From Diplonema japonicum (taxonomy: Eukaryota; Euglenozoa; Diplonemea; Diplonemida; Diplonemidae), in NCBI GenBank assembly GCA_964019335.1, contig OZ025744.1, positions 62,001 through 126,000 of the forward strand: a stretch of 64,000 nt of DNA, given 5' to 3'. The translations under genes and the position numbers were made by a program. A model generated the notes under the pieces. That model saw only the letters and a list, made by a program, of their open reading frames with translations, was not told the DNA's origin and did no database searches. This document shows positions 18,073 through 29,275 of this stretch, piece after piece (the stretch's first letter is position 1; every line of letters begins with the position of its first letter).

Positions 18073-21000
18073 TCAAAAGAGTTCAGAATCGGTCGAGCTT
18101 GCCCTCCTTGCCTTCTTCTTCGTGTTCTGCTCCGGCTCATTCCCCGTGTCCCCTTCGTCTTCGCTGTCGCTGAACTGATAGTCCAGCTTCACGTCGAAGG
18201 TTAGTTCTTCTTCTTCTTCCTTCTTTTTCTTCTGTCTAGCCTTCTTCGGCGATTTGTCAGGTTGCAGCTTCTTACTATAAGGAATGGCCCCTACTTCTTC
18301 CGCCCATGAAGCGCTGTACCTCTCCAGCTCTTCAGTGAGGTCTTCACCGCGTTGCTGCACGCCTTGGGATACGAGAGTGTCTTTCCATTTCTGTCGGAGG
18401 GTTTCTTTTTTGTTCTCATTTATTTTTACCTGTATCGAGTTCAGTAAGGTCTTGTCCTGAACCTGTGGAAGCACATGCTGCACCAAGTCCAGCAACCCAA
18501 GCTCCGTAGCCTTCGCAGGGTTGTACAAGCGAAGGTGTGTGAGAAGCTGTTGTGTTGGGAAGAAAAATTATTATTACCCGCCTCCATGTCTTTCTTCTTA
18601 ACTGTACCTTCAAGAATTTCTTCGGGATCGTCTTGTCTCCCAGTTCATGCTCTGCGTGTGACTCTAGCAGGCAAATGGCTGCAAGCTCTTCGTGTCTCGT
18701 CAATGTCTTCAGCTTCTCCATGTCCAGAACCTGTTTGCGCGCAGGTTGCTCAGCTTCCTCATCGGAAGCCGCGGTAGCAGGTTTGGGCTTACGGAGTGCC
18801 TTCAGCTCAGCCGCATCTGTTAGATTGGCCACGAAGGCCAGGAAGGCCGTGTGCATGCCGGTAAACTTCTCTTTTGTGGAACATTGTTGTGCATCAGCAG
18901 GGACCACATGGTAGCTGTCCCTTGCAATGTGTCGCAGCGCCTCGACGCTCGCATCCCTCACCATTCTCTGCCTGAAGGTTGATGAGAATGCGTACGCTGG
19001 GAAGAACACAGTCAGCATCTGCATTGCGTGTACCACTGAGTCGCCCTCCCCGAGCTGCCCCGTCACCATGCCTCCTTTGTTGCTGCTGAAAGCTGGGTTA
19101 AAATAAAACAGCAGCAACTGCGCCAACACCTTCGCCTCGTGCCCTTCTGGCACTCGGTTGCACGACAGCAGCTTCGTGAGCCCCGCCGTCGCGACCCCTT
19201 GCAGGGCCCTCTTCCTCAGCACCGCTTCCTCAACCGGCTCATTCTCGAACTCCATGTCAGTACCCTCCCAGGTGCTGTCACCATGACACGCGAACCGAAT
19301 AATGGTCTTCAGCACGACCACCGCTTTATCCCTTGCAGCCTCCAGGTGGTCTACTCCAGGTGCAGAAGGGTTCACAGCATGCGGTGCCGTGTAGAACCCA
19401 GCGGGGCCGTGCTCTAGGAAGGTGTCGATCAGCCCGTTCAGCGCTTCGCACATAGCGAATCTGCACCGCTCGTGGGTGTGGTAGGAGCTCTTTCTCAGCG
19501 CTGTGAGCATGACTTGTGAGTACGTGGGGGCTGCGCTTCTTTTAGTGACGGAGTACACAGCCAGCACGCGCAACGCTTTCGACCTTATGAAGGCGTTCCA
19601 GTGACTCTGCGAGGCAGCGAGGACCACCTGCGCGTACTGCTCGGGAACGTTCACCCCACGCTCCACCGCCACGACGTGGGTGATGATCTCGACGATGCGG
19701 ACCCAGAGGGCGGTGTCGGTCGCGGTTTCGCCTTCGAGGTGGCCAAGCAGCTCCTCCTGCTCCGCAAGGACTGCAAGCTCTTTGTGAAGAAGCTGCGTGT
19801 CGTTCCTTCTACGGAGACCTTCAACTTTCGACTTTATCGAGTAGACAGTAGTGCGGGTGTGGTTGATGAGGTCTTGCTTGCCTTGGTCAGCGCGGGCCTG
19901 TGCTTCAGCGTCGAAGAAGAGGTCTTCGTTGTCTTCCTCGATAATCTCTTCTGTTGTGGTGGACATGTACCGCTTCAACCTGTCGATGATGATCGTGATC
20001 ATCCTGTGCAGCTCCTCCTCACGATGCACGTAGAAGTGCTTGAACAGAGACACAACAGAACCGACAAAACGTGTCGGATGGTCTACCTGCGTGATGTTCG
20101 CGAAGGTGTAGATGGCTGTGAGGATGTGCTGTCTCTGCGCTTCGGTGTGAAGATCCGGTTCGTATAGAACGCACAGCTTCAGGACCTGTTCTGCGAGAAG
20201 TCCGGCTTGAACGGGTGTGAGGTCCAACGGCATCGTTGGGTTCATTGTTTCCGCGATGACGTCAATACAGCCTTTGAGAAGATCGGCGGTGGTGTCGATG
20301 GGAGGGGCATAGATGTCCGCCCTTTCGGAGTCCTTCTCCTTCAGTTTTTGAACGATGACGCGGAGCATCAGAACGGACTCGGCGGTGAGGACCTTCGACA
20401 AGGCGTCACGCTGTGCCGTGTCCCATGCAAGGATGGTCTCGTCCTTGCCCAACGACGGCGTTGCGAACTTCACATCAAATACTACCTCAGCAACCTGTGT
20501 CGTGACCTTTTCATGTAACTCGATGTCGAGAAAACTGAGCATCATCGACGCATCACCGTTCTCCCGTTTCAACCAGTTTTGAAGCACGACATGAGTGAGT
20601 TTTCTAATGGGTTCTGAACGCTCTGCAAGTCCCCTGGTGAAGAGGTCAATCCGTTCTTGAATTCCCAGCCACGAGGGGGGAAGACGTGAGATATGTTTAT
20701 AAGCAAGTTTTCTAACAGCAGGAGAGACGTCAGAAGTCAGTCGGAGGAGGTGCGGAACAAGATGTTTCGATATTTCAATTCGGTTAAGAACGCCAACGCG
20801 GACCTGGTGGGAGTCGTGGGAGAGAAGTTGTAAAAAATGCTGGGTGAAGTCGCATTGCGGGCCGAGGCTGGGTTGCTGCAGAAGGTACGCGCTGTCGATG
20901 GCTTTACACCTGACGAGAACTGCCTTGTCGTCCAGACGATTGTGCGACGCCACCGCGATTTTATCAAGAACGTCGTCGTCTGCTTGATCTTGGTTGTACG

Positions 21001-21418
21001 CTGCGAGGCATTCGTGGAGAAGCTCGCAGCAGTTTCTTCTGACGTATTTGTCAGCAGATTCCGTGCATTCCACTGTTTTTTCCATCAGAAAATTCGTAAT
21101 TTCGTTGTCGCTGAGTCTTACTAGCAGGACGTTCACAAGCTTTAATATCTTGTCCACGCATCCTGATTGATGCGAGACCAGTACGCACCCTAAGCCTTCC
21201 CACAGCATTTCTCTGAACGCTTTCGCCCCCAACTTCTCATTCATTGCCGCCAGCCGTCCTGCCAGTCTTTTGTGAGTCGCGTTCGATTTCTGCCCGCTTC
21301 CCAGGATGGAGCACAGGTCCTCTAATTCGGTGTCTTCGTGCTTCTCCTTCTTCGATTTCTTCTTCTTTTCTTCTTCAGCCTCAGTTGCTTTTCGCTTGGC
21401 TGGTTTTTTGCCAGGCAT
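18073..21418 (-). CDS. Condensin complex subunit 3 (CAP-G/YCG1-like), one intron
   Basis: The spliced protein is about 1094 residues (exon 1 18608-21418, exon 2 18073-18546). After a basic Lys/Glu N-terminus, HEAT-like helices run through most of the protein, and the region about 650-950 matches the Cnd3/CAP-G HEAT core (ALQGVATAGLTKLLSC, QLLLFYFNPAFSS). The C-terminal exon supplies LLTHLRLYNPAKATELGLLD and an acidic-basic tail (DSEDEGDTGN). CAP-G is the HEAT subunit of condensin, which compacts mitotic chromosomes. Without splicing, the frame runs into an unrelated tail; removal of 61 nt restores a continuous family-like C-terminus. Nucleoredoxin follows after about 60 nt. Confidence 0.85.
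18547..18607 (-). other. 61-nt cis-intron in the condensin gene
   Basis: Begins GTACAG, ends CAACACAACAG after a TTTTTCTTCCC tract on the coding strand. Excision joins TTG AAG to CTT CTC and changes frame (61 is not a multiple of 3) into the 157-codon C-terminal exon. Confidence 0.8.
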
Positions 21419-21911
21419 TCTTTGGTTCTTTTTCTCTCCCCTCCCACCTCCTCCTTTCTAAAAACGGTATTTTTTTTTGGGGGGGATATTTTATGAAAAA
21501 TAAAACAAGGCATTCCAGAGGAGACAACAAATCTTCTATTGAGGGAAGAAGAAACCCCCCCCCCCCCCCCCCCCCTGCGCTCGGAAAACTCTGTTAGCTG
21601 AAGGAAAAAAAAAAAGAAAATATTCTAGCTATTTACTACCAACAAGCAATGATTTCACCGTTACCTCGATAGGCGGGGGGAAAAAAAAAGTCATTCCTTG
21701 GCGATAGCTAAGTGGTTTTATTTAGAACTCTCTGAAATTCCTTCACTACGAGAGGGGCAAAAGGGGTGACGGTACAAAACAAGTTGTTTGTCTCCATTTG
21801 TTGACTAAGAGCTGCCGCGTGAAGTTTCAGAAATTTCAGAAGAGTGAAAAATAAAACTCAAAGTACAGGACAAGCCCCCCGCTAGAGGGCCGCCCTATGG
21901 GAGGGGGGGGT
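21419..21911. other. Intergenic, nothing recognised
   Basis: Leader region of the condensin gene (purine-rich next to the ATG) and then the 3' flank of the retroelement. Contains a C-run on the plus strand at about 21557-21574. No gene or structured RNA seen. Confidence 0.45.
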
Positions 21912-23216
21912 CTATCTGTTAATACTCCCCTTCTGGAGCATTGCTTTCATTCCGATTGAGGCCGTGAGCGTCTTGCGGAGTCGTGTGATGCGGTCCCGCT
22001 TGTAGTCGGCTTTCAATTCCATTAGCTTGTCGTGCGTGGAGCGGGTGGCGAAAATTGGCCTCCTGGAGAAACCAATAGCTGCCTTTCCTCCAATGGCGAT
22101 GAGGGACTTCACTCTTTTTCTCTCGTCCGCTGGGAAGGGGCGTCGCTTCTTCCGTGCCCTGCATGCTGTGTTTATCTTTACGATGAGAGCTTTGATTCTG
22201 CGCGCCCTATCTTTCAGCAGGCCTCCCAAAGACTTTCCGGTCGTCCATTCGAAGTCAATGGCCAGTTCCACCGCCGACACCTCCGAGGTAGTGTCCTTCT
22301 CCACCCAGCGCAGTTGTGACAACCATTGTAGCAGCGGGTTCAGGTACTGGGACAGGACCCCGCTCACTCCTTCGAGCTCGCCAGCTATCGGAACGGGGCA
22401 TTTCTTACCTACCACATTTCGAATCCACGGTAGCGGCTGTGTGTTGACATCCTCCTTCTGCATGAGCTCTACGTCTCGTTTCTCAACCACCACGGCTAAG
22501 TATCGTTGCAGCTTCTCTAGGTACGCAAAGTCATGTCCTCTCGGCAGAATCGCGTGCAATTCCAGACATAGGGGCCATCCTGTCCTGTTGCGCAGTGGTT
22601 CCAAGCCGTCCTGTGCTAGCTCTTCCTGTGCGCAGGCGCACTCGTAGAGTTGGTGGCGAAGTAGGGTTACCGTGTCCGGGTACGGTGATTCACACAGGTC
22701 GCACCTGAACCCTTGTGTGCGTGATACTGTCGTTGTTGGGACTTGGCTTATGCTCTCTTCGACTTCTTCGGTGCCGTCACCTTCTGGTGCCAGGGGGACG
22801 CTTCTTTGATTCGTTCCTGCATGCGGGCTAAGGTAGGGGACCCCTCCGGTGATAACCCGTCTCAGGCAGTAGGACATGAGCGGGTCTTTGGCTGTTTTCC
22901 ATAGTTGGTTGGTTTTGGGATCCGCTCCCGCCTCCATCCCTCTCACTGTGTTCCTCTCGTTCGCCAGCGACCTGCTCCGGGCTTTCCTCACCGCGTTCCT
23001 AAAGACGTGTCCGCGTTCGGCCCAGGGTTTGTTCCCACAGTCTAGCAATTGCGCCCAGCTCCATCCTATATAGGGGAGCCACCGACAGACCAGGTTGCCT
23101 ACTGGTCCCATCGGGGTGGACCCCGTGCCGTACCCCGCAGCGATCCGCATGCATCTCTGTCGTAGTCGTTCGTCGTCGAGCGCTCCGGACACCACCTTCA
23201 GGGAGTGGTATATCAC
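21912..23216 (-). pseudogene. Retrotransposon C-terminal part (zinc knuckle/finger), frame 2
   Basis: About 434 codons continuing the reverse-transcriptase protein after a one-base frame change. A finger of C-x2-C-x12-H-x5-C type lies mid-frame (CDLCESPYPDTVTLLRHQLYEC in order). It is followed by a helical region (LELHAILPRGHDFAYLEKLQ) and a basic end (IGGKAAIGFSRRPIF... KGSINR). The frame has no ATG near its beginning; the annotated edge is a GTG, and sense reading extends upstream (SSDPLSYVIYHSL) into the overlap. Either a mutation killed this copy or a programmed shift makes the fusion; mutation is the simpler reading. Confidence 0.75.
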
Positions 23217-23229
23217 ATAGGAGAGGGGA

Positions 23230-25095
23230 TCAGAGGACTGTGTTCACTGCGGTAGGAGAGCGTCCACGGTGGTGAGGGCCCCATAGGTTGCATGTTACCC
23301 TTGTCGACAATTTCTTGAGCGTCTCGTCACATGGGGGGGAGAACGGTCCGCTGTAGAGGCATGACGGAAGAATCGTCGTGCTGACCATGTGTGCTTTCGT
23401 CTCGAAGGCTAACCTCGTGCAACCCAGCCGGTCTAGCGAGTCAAGCGCATTCGCGGTCGGTTTGTTCCATTTCGTCCCTGTCCTGCGCGTGTTGATTTTC
23501 ACGCCAAGCCCTTTGAGGTCCGACACCGTCTTGTATGGTACAGGTACTTCCGAGCCTTTCTTCATCGCCGTTCGGTCTCCCACGACTCTCGACTTGAACC
23601 CTTCCGCGGTGCCAAAGCCCACCGTCTTTTCCTTGTTGACCTGCATCCCCGTCAGGTCGCAAAACTCTAGAGTCCCTTCGACCGCTGCCTGCAGTGAGTC
23701 CCGCAGCTTCGCTAACAGATAGGCGTCGTCGGCATATGCTAGCACCTCGGCGTCCGGCGCTACCTGCTCGACGGCCCGTATCATGATGGACAGCAAGGCG
23801 TTGATGATGATGACCGACAGCGGGCACCCCTGGAGGATACCGTTTGTGGCCTCAAACGTGTCACCAACTCCTATGGGGTACTTGAACCTCCTCGTGATCT
23901 GGGAGTACATCCCTTGGAGTGCTCTTCCTATAGATTCGTCCATTCCCAGGGCGCTCATGAGGTCAAGGGACAGCTGTTGTGGCACCAGGTCGAAGCACTT
24001 TCTAAAATCCAGGGCCAGTCCCTCCAGCGGCTCCCCATCCACCAAAGCCAGCTCCAGCTTGGTACACAGTTCCATGAGGGCTGTCGTCGTACTGTGCTTG
24101 GGCCTAAACCCGTGCTGTCTCGGCGTGATCCAACGTTCCTGCCAGTCAAGGACACCCTTCAGCCTCGTACACGCCCACAAGCGGTAGATGGTGCTGGTCA
24201 CCGTGATGGGTCGGTGGTTCAGAGGAGCTGACCCTTCACCCTTTGGAATCAGTGACACCAGGGCTGTCGTGATCTGTCTCGGCCACTGGCCTGTCTCCTC
24301 AATCAGGTTGAAGAGGTCTGCGAAAGCTCTCAGGATGCTCACCGGAAGACGTTTCAGCTCACTCATCCGCCAACCGTCCACGCCACAGGCCCCTTTGTCC
24401 GGCTTCTTCTTGATCACTTCCCTCAGCTGTTCCGCTGTGATCGAAGTACGCGACATTAGGGTTTTCTTGATCATGTTCCCGTAGCGCTGTGCAAATCGTT
24501 CGTACTGTGGCTCGTCCTCTGGTGCCCGTGCAGAAAAGACGCCCGACCAAGCGTCTCGCATCACCTCGTCCATCTTCCGTAGGTTTGCGGTCACTCCACC
24601 ATCTGCCGTCTCAACCACATCTGTCCTTTGGTTTGGGTGGTCTTTGATCCAGGCTGTGATGTGTCTGCGCTCCTTCCCAAAATCAGAGCGTATTGAACGT
24701 TCGTATGCTTTCGCCTGCATGTTCTTGCGGCATAGGAGCAGCTCCGACAACATTCCCTGGGAGTAGTCCTCAGCTATTTCAAGCTCCCCCCTGATGCTAT
24801 CAATACTCCCTGTCGCGTCGATCTTGCAGAACTCGACCTTAAGCTCTTCCCCTAGCGTCGTTATGTTTCTGAGCGCGTTCCGTATCTCCACCGGGAGCGG
24901 CCCGCAGTGTCCACCCTCATAGAGTTTCAACATTTGCTGTTTTGCACTTCGAATTTTGAGCTTCAACTTCTCAAGCCGCTGTTGTCGATTTGTTGCCGCC
25001 CCGACTGCCGACTCCGTTGACCTCGCACTCAGCTCTGACCTCGTAGGCTCCCGTACCTTGCCCCTCCCGGTGTATACGTTGCGTACCGGTCCCAT
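23230..25095 (-). pseudogene. Retrotransposon reverse transcriptase, frame 1
   Basis: 621 codons. A basic N-terminal region with coiled-coil character (about 30-130) precedes the reverse transcriptase (about 230-520). Visible RT blocks are GVDGWRMSELKRLP, LVSLIPKGEG, NHRPITVTSTIYRLW, QHGFRPKHSTTTAL, ALDFRKCFDLVPQ, GILQGCPLSVIIINALL and the catalytic AYADDAYLLA. The thumb region ends NLWGPHHRGRSPTAVNTVL then stop, where the next frame takes over. Block spacing is typical of non-LTR (LINE) enzymes. All RT motifs look intact, so the copy may have been active recently; the frame change is the only obvious lesion. Confidence 0.85.
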
Positions 25096-25119
25096 GTACC
25101 CATGTAATAAAATAAAAAA

Positions 25120-25205
25120 GGGGTAGAGTCCACCCCCCTAAGTCTTCAAAACGCTCAAATCCCGCCCCCTAGGTTTCCAAAGTGTTCAAAGTCCGCCCCC
25201 TCAGG
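25120..25205. repeat. Single arm of the ~32-nt repeat family
   Basis: GTAGAGTCCACC, then CCCCCTAAGTCTTCAAAACG and CTCAAATCCCGCCCCCTAG match 7675-7745 almost base for base. It sits between the retroelement 5' end and the gene ending at 25251. Confidence 0.75.
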
Positions 25206-25250
25206 TTTAACCTTTTCTTTTTTACGCATCATCTGCTTCTACAGAAGCAT

Positions 25251-25889
25251 TTAACTTCTACCTAAGGTAATCCTCCAGTTGCTGATGAGGGGTAGAAGTT
25301 CCTGGATCTTTTGCGGCGGTAGACTAGTGTGTTCCAAATCGACTGTTCTTAGATTGTCGCAAGAGAACAAGAAGCATGTTCCGACAGTGGTGAGGTTCGG
25401 GATGACGATGGAGATAGAAGTCAGAAAATCACAGCCGAAAAGAAAGTCATCGCCAATTGTTGTGATACAGCCTGTGGTGTCGGTGACAATAAGCCTCCTT
25501 AGTCCACAAGGAAGGTCAGACGTCTTCAGTGCCAATGTGGTTTCGCTGTTCATCAGTCCCGCATCAATGTTCAGAGCAATATCGGGGTCTGCTGATAGAA
25601 GTCTGTGTAGCTCAGCCACCCTTTCAGGGATATGCCTCAGCTCCCACAGTGTAACTGTTTCGTTCCTCTCCTCCAAACAGATCACAGACCCTTCCATGAA
25701 CCCGCTCCCCTGAACCGTCTCGTCCCCGTTCCTATCCAGTATTTTCCCTTCCCATATCAGGTTGAACCTCGTTACCTGCATACTTGTAGCACACGCTGCC
25801 TTTGTGTACAGCTTCCCCACAGTCTCCTTCCCGGACACCTCCATTTCGTGATCCTCACTTATAGTCTTTACAAAGACAGTGATGCTCAT
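25251..25889 (-). CDS. Ubiquitin-like domain + LRR_5-type repeat protein (paralogue 3)
   Basis: A 212-residue protein. Same order as the two genes at 15.7-17.2 kb: ubiquitin-like start (MSITVFVKTISEDHEMEVSG), linker (LRHIPERVAELHRLLSADPD), then LRR_5 units (IGDDFLFGCDFLTSISIVI, VGTCFLFSCDNLRTVDLEH). It differs from the tandem pair at many LRR positions but keeps the ubiquitin-like core. The longer upstream open frame (to 26159) is low-complexity and was not included. The ATG follows an A-rich leader. It is separated from the pair by condensin, nucleoredoxin and a retrotransposon, so the family has spread beyond tandem duplication. Confidence 0.8.
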   Translation of the reverse strand: MSITVFVKTISEDHEMEVSGKETVGKLYTKAACATSMQVTRFNLIWEGKILDRNGDETVQGSGFMEGSVICLEERNETVTLWELRHIPERVAELHRLLSADPDIALNIDAGLMNSETTLALKTSDLPCGLRRLIVTDTTGCITTIGDDFLFGCDFLTSISIVIPNLTTVGTCFLFSCDNLRTVDLEHTSLPPQKIQELLPLISNWRITLGRS

Positions 25890-26159
25890 CTTTTTTCTTT
25901 TTTTTTTCCCTTGCCGAAGTAAAAAAAAAAAGTTTTTTTTCTTTTTCAGCATTTTAATAAAACGGAGACGGGCAGGCGGGCGGGGGGTGTACAAAGAGGG
26001 AGGAGGACCGACGGCAATCTTCTTCTTTTTTTCCCCCCCCCCTTTTTTTTTCTCGAACCCGCAAAGTCTTTTTTTGTTTTGTTTTGTTTTTTGTTTTTCA
26101 TCTCTTCTTTTCCAATACACCCATGTAGCTAAACAGGCATGGTCTGGATAAAACTTCAA

Positions 26160-26525
26160 ATATAAAGGGGGGGGGGGGGGGGGTGGAGGAAGAAAAAGAA
26201 GAAGCGGGGGGGGTATGCCGTCAAGTCGATATTGAAAGGAGAAAAAAAAAGAAGGAAAAAAAAAGAATTATTCTTTTTGAAAAGCATTTTATATAAATGA
26301 AAAAAGATCTTTTTTTTTGTCATTTTTTCTTCCTGTGGGGGGGGGGGGGGGGGAGGAGGGTTGCCCGTTGCGATACAAAGAAAAAAAAAAGGGAAGAAAA
26401 AAAAGGGGGGGGAAATCCGCTACTCTTTTTTTTTTTTATTTCACTCTTCAGAAATTACTTCACGCACTGGGGGGCCCATTACTTCACGCTAAATCTCATT
26501 ACTTCACCGCAGTTTCACTACTTTG

Positions 26526-26568
<43 letters not shown>

Positions 26569-26727
26569 ACTACCACAGTTATAATAGTACCCCTCCCTCC
26601 CCCTCTCTCTCTTTCTCTCTCTCTCAGATAAGGTTGTGTAGAGGCTTTTAAAAAAGGGAAAAAAGTCGCACTTCTCACACAGCAACCTATTGCTATCTTT
26701 ATTTTAATTTTTTTTTTGTTTGTTTTC
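26160..26727. other. Intergenic with MITE-like remnant and homopolymers
   Basis: Contains G runs near 26167-26182 and 26338-26353, a T/A-rich zone, an A-run of about 43 nt (26526-26567), a CT microsatellite near 26590-26625, and the repeat remnant at 26436-26524. No gene. Confidence 0.5.
26436..26524. repeat. Diverged left end of the 577-bp element family
   Basis: TTTATTTCACTCTTC, then ACTTCACGCACTGGGGGGCC and CATTACTTCACGCTAAA follow the order of the left end of 11605-12183, with TATTTAAC replaced by TACTTCAC at each repeat unit. Confidence 0.6.
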
Positions 26728-28727
26728 CTAACAGCACCCGCCGCCGCCTTTCTTCGGGACTTCTTTCGGTTTTTCAGCGGGCTTCGGGGCGGGTTTGGGA
26801 GCTTCTTTTTTCTTGGCTTCCTCCGCCTCCCTGCGTTTCCTTTCCTCCTCCTCCCTCTTCTTGCGGGCTTCTTCTTCCTCACGGCGCCGCCGCTCAGCTT
26901 CTTCTTCTTCTTCAATCTCCCGACACCGTCTGTCGAAAGCTGCCTTTTCGGTAGATAAGGATGACGTGGCTTCGCGGTCAGTGTCATCTTTCTTGTTGAA
27001 GGCTTCTGAAATAAGTTCTGAGAACAAATTGTCTTCGTCCTCGATTGCGTGGACGAGGGTGCTTGCAGTGTCTACACGTTTGTGCAGACTCTCGAGTTCC
27101 ATTTTGAGATCGCGTTTTGCTTTAAGCAAGTGATGCGGGCAGCCTGCATACAAAGGATCGACTTCCGCGTCGCGTTGCTCCGAGGAGACCTCGCTGTTGT
27201 ACCACAACCCTCTTTGGTGGCAGATGGTCAGCACCTCCTCGTCAGCTTTTCCAACGAGGCTTTCGTCAAATCTCTTCCCGTTCACACCATCATAGAACGC
27301 AGACCTGCACGCCACTGCCTCCTGCGTGTCAACGTCGACGGGGCATCCGAGGCTCTGTTGATTTTTTTTTGGGGGGGGATTTTTTGTTTCTTTGTTACCT
27401 CCAGTTCGCAAGGTACTGTCAGTAGCCTTGCAGCCGCTGTGTTGCCGTGCTGTTCCAGCATATCCGGGGGGAGCAGGCAGATGGTGCCCCCCTCCCACTG
27501 CGGCGACGTTCCGTGGTGGATGTAGCTTCCTATCTTGAACGCGACGATCTCATCCTCCGCACCCTTTTTAAAAAAAAAAATTTTTTTTTTAAAAAAAAAC
27601 TTCCCGTAACATACAGCGGGTTCCAGAGCAGGATGCGTACCACGGTCCGGGTCTTCACTACCGCCACAACCGGACAAAAAGTCGATCCTGCCCCTTTCGG
27701 TGTTGACAATGGGCTGCCAAGTGTTGCTTGCGATTCTGTGCCTGCACTGGAAGAGTATGTGAAGCTGTGCGCGGATGCTATCGTACGTGTCGTTGCTGTA
27801 TTGCGACGGGAGGGAGGCGTAGGTGGAGTCCGCAGAGCGGCGTTGCGATTCAAGGCTGCGGAGGAGGGATTGGTACTCCTGCTCGTACCGTGCAAGGTCG
27901 GCTTGGGCGGTTTCCGTACGCTTCTTGTGTTCTTGGAAGTTCTTTGAACGTGATGCAGACTCCTCTTCGGTGCTGTCGCGGTCCACTCGAACATCGTCAA
28001 CGTTGACCTCTGGAAGGTCGACAGTGCGGAGAGCATCGAGCCAACCGGCAAGCTTCGCGTTCAAATGCTCGCGATCTTTTTCAGCATGGTTTGCTTCTTT
28101 CAACAGACTGCTCATCATGTCTTGCATTGCCTCTGCACGTGCTTCCCCGTCGTAGTCACGCGTGTCGACTTCTGGCTCGGGTTCTGGTTCTGGCTCGGGT
28201 TCCTTGTCTCGCTTCACCCTTTTCTCCCTCTTCGGTTTAGGGGGGTCCGGGCAAAGTTTGTTGGCAAAAGCTACGTAATCCACTTCGCCGGTGTTGAAGG
28301 GGTCCGCTGTAGCTAGGAGCTCGGCTTGTTCTTGGCCTCGCATCTTTTTTTTTTTTTTTTTTTTTTTTAAATTTGTATAATGCATACATCGTTGTCGCCG
28401 CATCCCATCGCCATCAGGAATTCCTCGGTTTTCAGGATACCGCTCTGTGCTCTGTCGAATGTGTAGAAAGCTTCCAGCAATGCTTTCTTGTCGAAGCCCT
28501 TTGTGTGTTTCACCTTCTCGTAGCACTCCTTGAACTCATCGAAGTCGACCCTCACGTCCTCTCCGACCTCAGGTATCAGCTCCTCAAGAGTCTGGTACGT
28601 TGGGTTGCAACCCATCATGTGAAGCGCATTCATCAAATGGTCGCGTGGGATGTACTTGAAATCCCCGTCAACCACGCACTGGTCGGAGAAGGCCACATTT
28701 ATATCATCGGTGATCTTCATACGCTGC

Positions 28728-28732
<5 letters not shown>
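26728..28732 (-). CDS. EF-hand, coiled-coil protein with C-terminal CC; four exons
   Basis: Spliced protein of about 621 residues; exons 28388-28732, 27615-28343, 27399-27563, 26728-27354. The first 145 residues resemble calmodulin/centrin EF-hands (YIPRDHLMNALHMMGCN, YTFDRAQSGILKTEEFLMAM, ADPFNTGEVDYVAFANKLC); few loops keep all calcium ligands. A Pro-Glu repeat, a long coiled coil, a Cys/His-bearing middle (SLGCPVDVDTQ, LYAGCPHHLL) and a highly charged Glu/Arg helix follow. The end GGGGCC-stop looks like a double-Cys prenylation site, as in Rab proteins, though no GTPase domain is present. All three introns keep codon phase 0 and rejoin the EF-hand and coiled-coil sequence smoothly. Function unknown; possibly a membrane-linked calcium-sensing scaffold. 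Confidence 0.75.
27355..27398 (-). other. 44-nt cis-intron 3 of the EF-hand gene
   Basis: Coding strand GTAACA ... AATCAACAG. It joins CTG GAG to AGC CTC and switches from the frame of exon 3 to that of exon 4, which otherwise has no proper start. Confidence 0.75.
27564..27614 (-). other. 51-nt cis-intron 2 of the EF-hand gene (in frame)
   Basis: Coding strand GTATGTTACGGGAAG, then T9-A10-T10-A5 and G. Its length is a multiple of three without stops, so retention would add 17 low-complexity residues. Called an intron from the GTATGT start and homopolymer content. Confidence 0.6.
28344..28387 (-). other. 44-nt cis-intron 1 of the EF-hand gene, A24-G acceptor
   Basis: Coding strand GTATGCATTATACAAATTT, 24 A, then G. 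Without splicing the frame hits TAA within the intron; splicing joins GAC AAC GAT to ATG CGA GGC and completes the third EF-hand. Confidence 0.8.
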
Positions 28733-28762
<30 letters not shown>

Positions 28763-29275
28763 GTGTCTACAATTTTTTTTTTTTTTTTTTTTTTTTTTAG
28801 CTGAGACCAAAAAAAAAAAAGACGGGGGAGGTGGAATAAATAGGATAAAGGGGTGGGGGGGGTTTTTTTTTTCTCTAACAAAAAAATAAAGTGACATGGT
28901 TTTTTTTTTTTTTTTTTTTTTTTTCCAATGAAAATCTAAAACAGGAAGAAAAAAAAAAGTTTTAAAAAAAAAATTATTTTTCATGTGCAATGTCGATCGG
29001 AATGAAAAGCGTACTGTGAAATGGATTTTTTTTTTTTTTTTTTTTTTTTAAATTTCACTCTTGCCTCATAATTTAACGCGAAACGCACTTTTATTAAATT
29101 ATGGGGAAACTTTGGGTATTTCGGGAGAAGAGCTGTACGAGTAAGTATACTGCAAGGTGTCGCAAGACGACGGGTCTGCTTTCAGCGCAAGAAACAGCAT
29201 GGGACCTCCGGAGCTTTCTACTTTTTTTTTTGCCGAAGGGACAGGCAGCCGATGTTTTCAACATCTACCTTTCCT
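28733..29275. other. Intergenic: poly-A leader, homopolymers, repeat remnant
   Basis: On the coding strand of the EF-hand gene an A-run of about 28 nt directly precedes the ATG, with TTGTAG (a possible acceptor) just before the run and a second long A-run before that. 29049-29101 (TTTCACTCTTGCC, then TAATTTAACGCGAAACG) is a remnant of the 577-bp element. No gene. Confidence 0.5.

Larger units (their letters stand above)
21912..25095 (-). mobile_element. Non-LTR retrotransposon (LINE-like), frameshifted
   Basis: Coding unit of about 3.2 kb made of a reverse-transcriptase frame (23230-25095) and a downstream frame (21912-23216) that differ by one base but read as one protein across the junction. 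It lies in the same orientation as the host genes, in the gap about 155 bp downstream of the stop of the gene at 25251. 3' fragments of the same family occur at 9674-9895, 12877-12976 and 58602-59340. No apurinic-type endonuclease is seen at the N-terminus, and no clear restriction-like endonuclease at the C-terminus. Confidence 0.85.
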
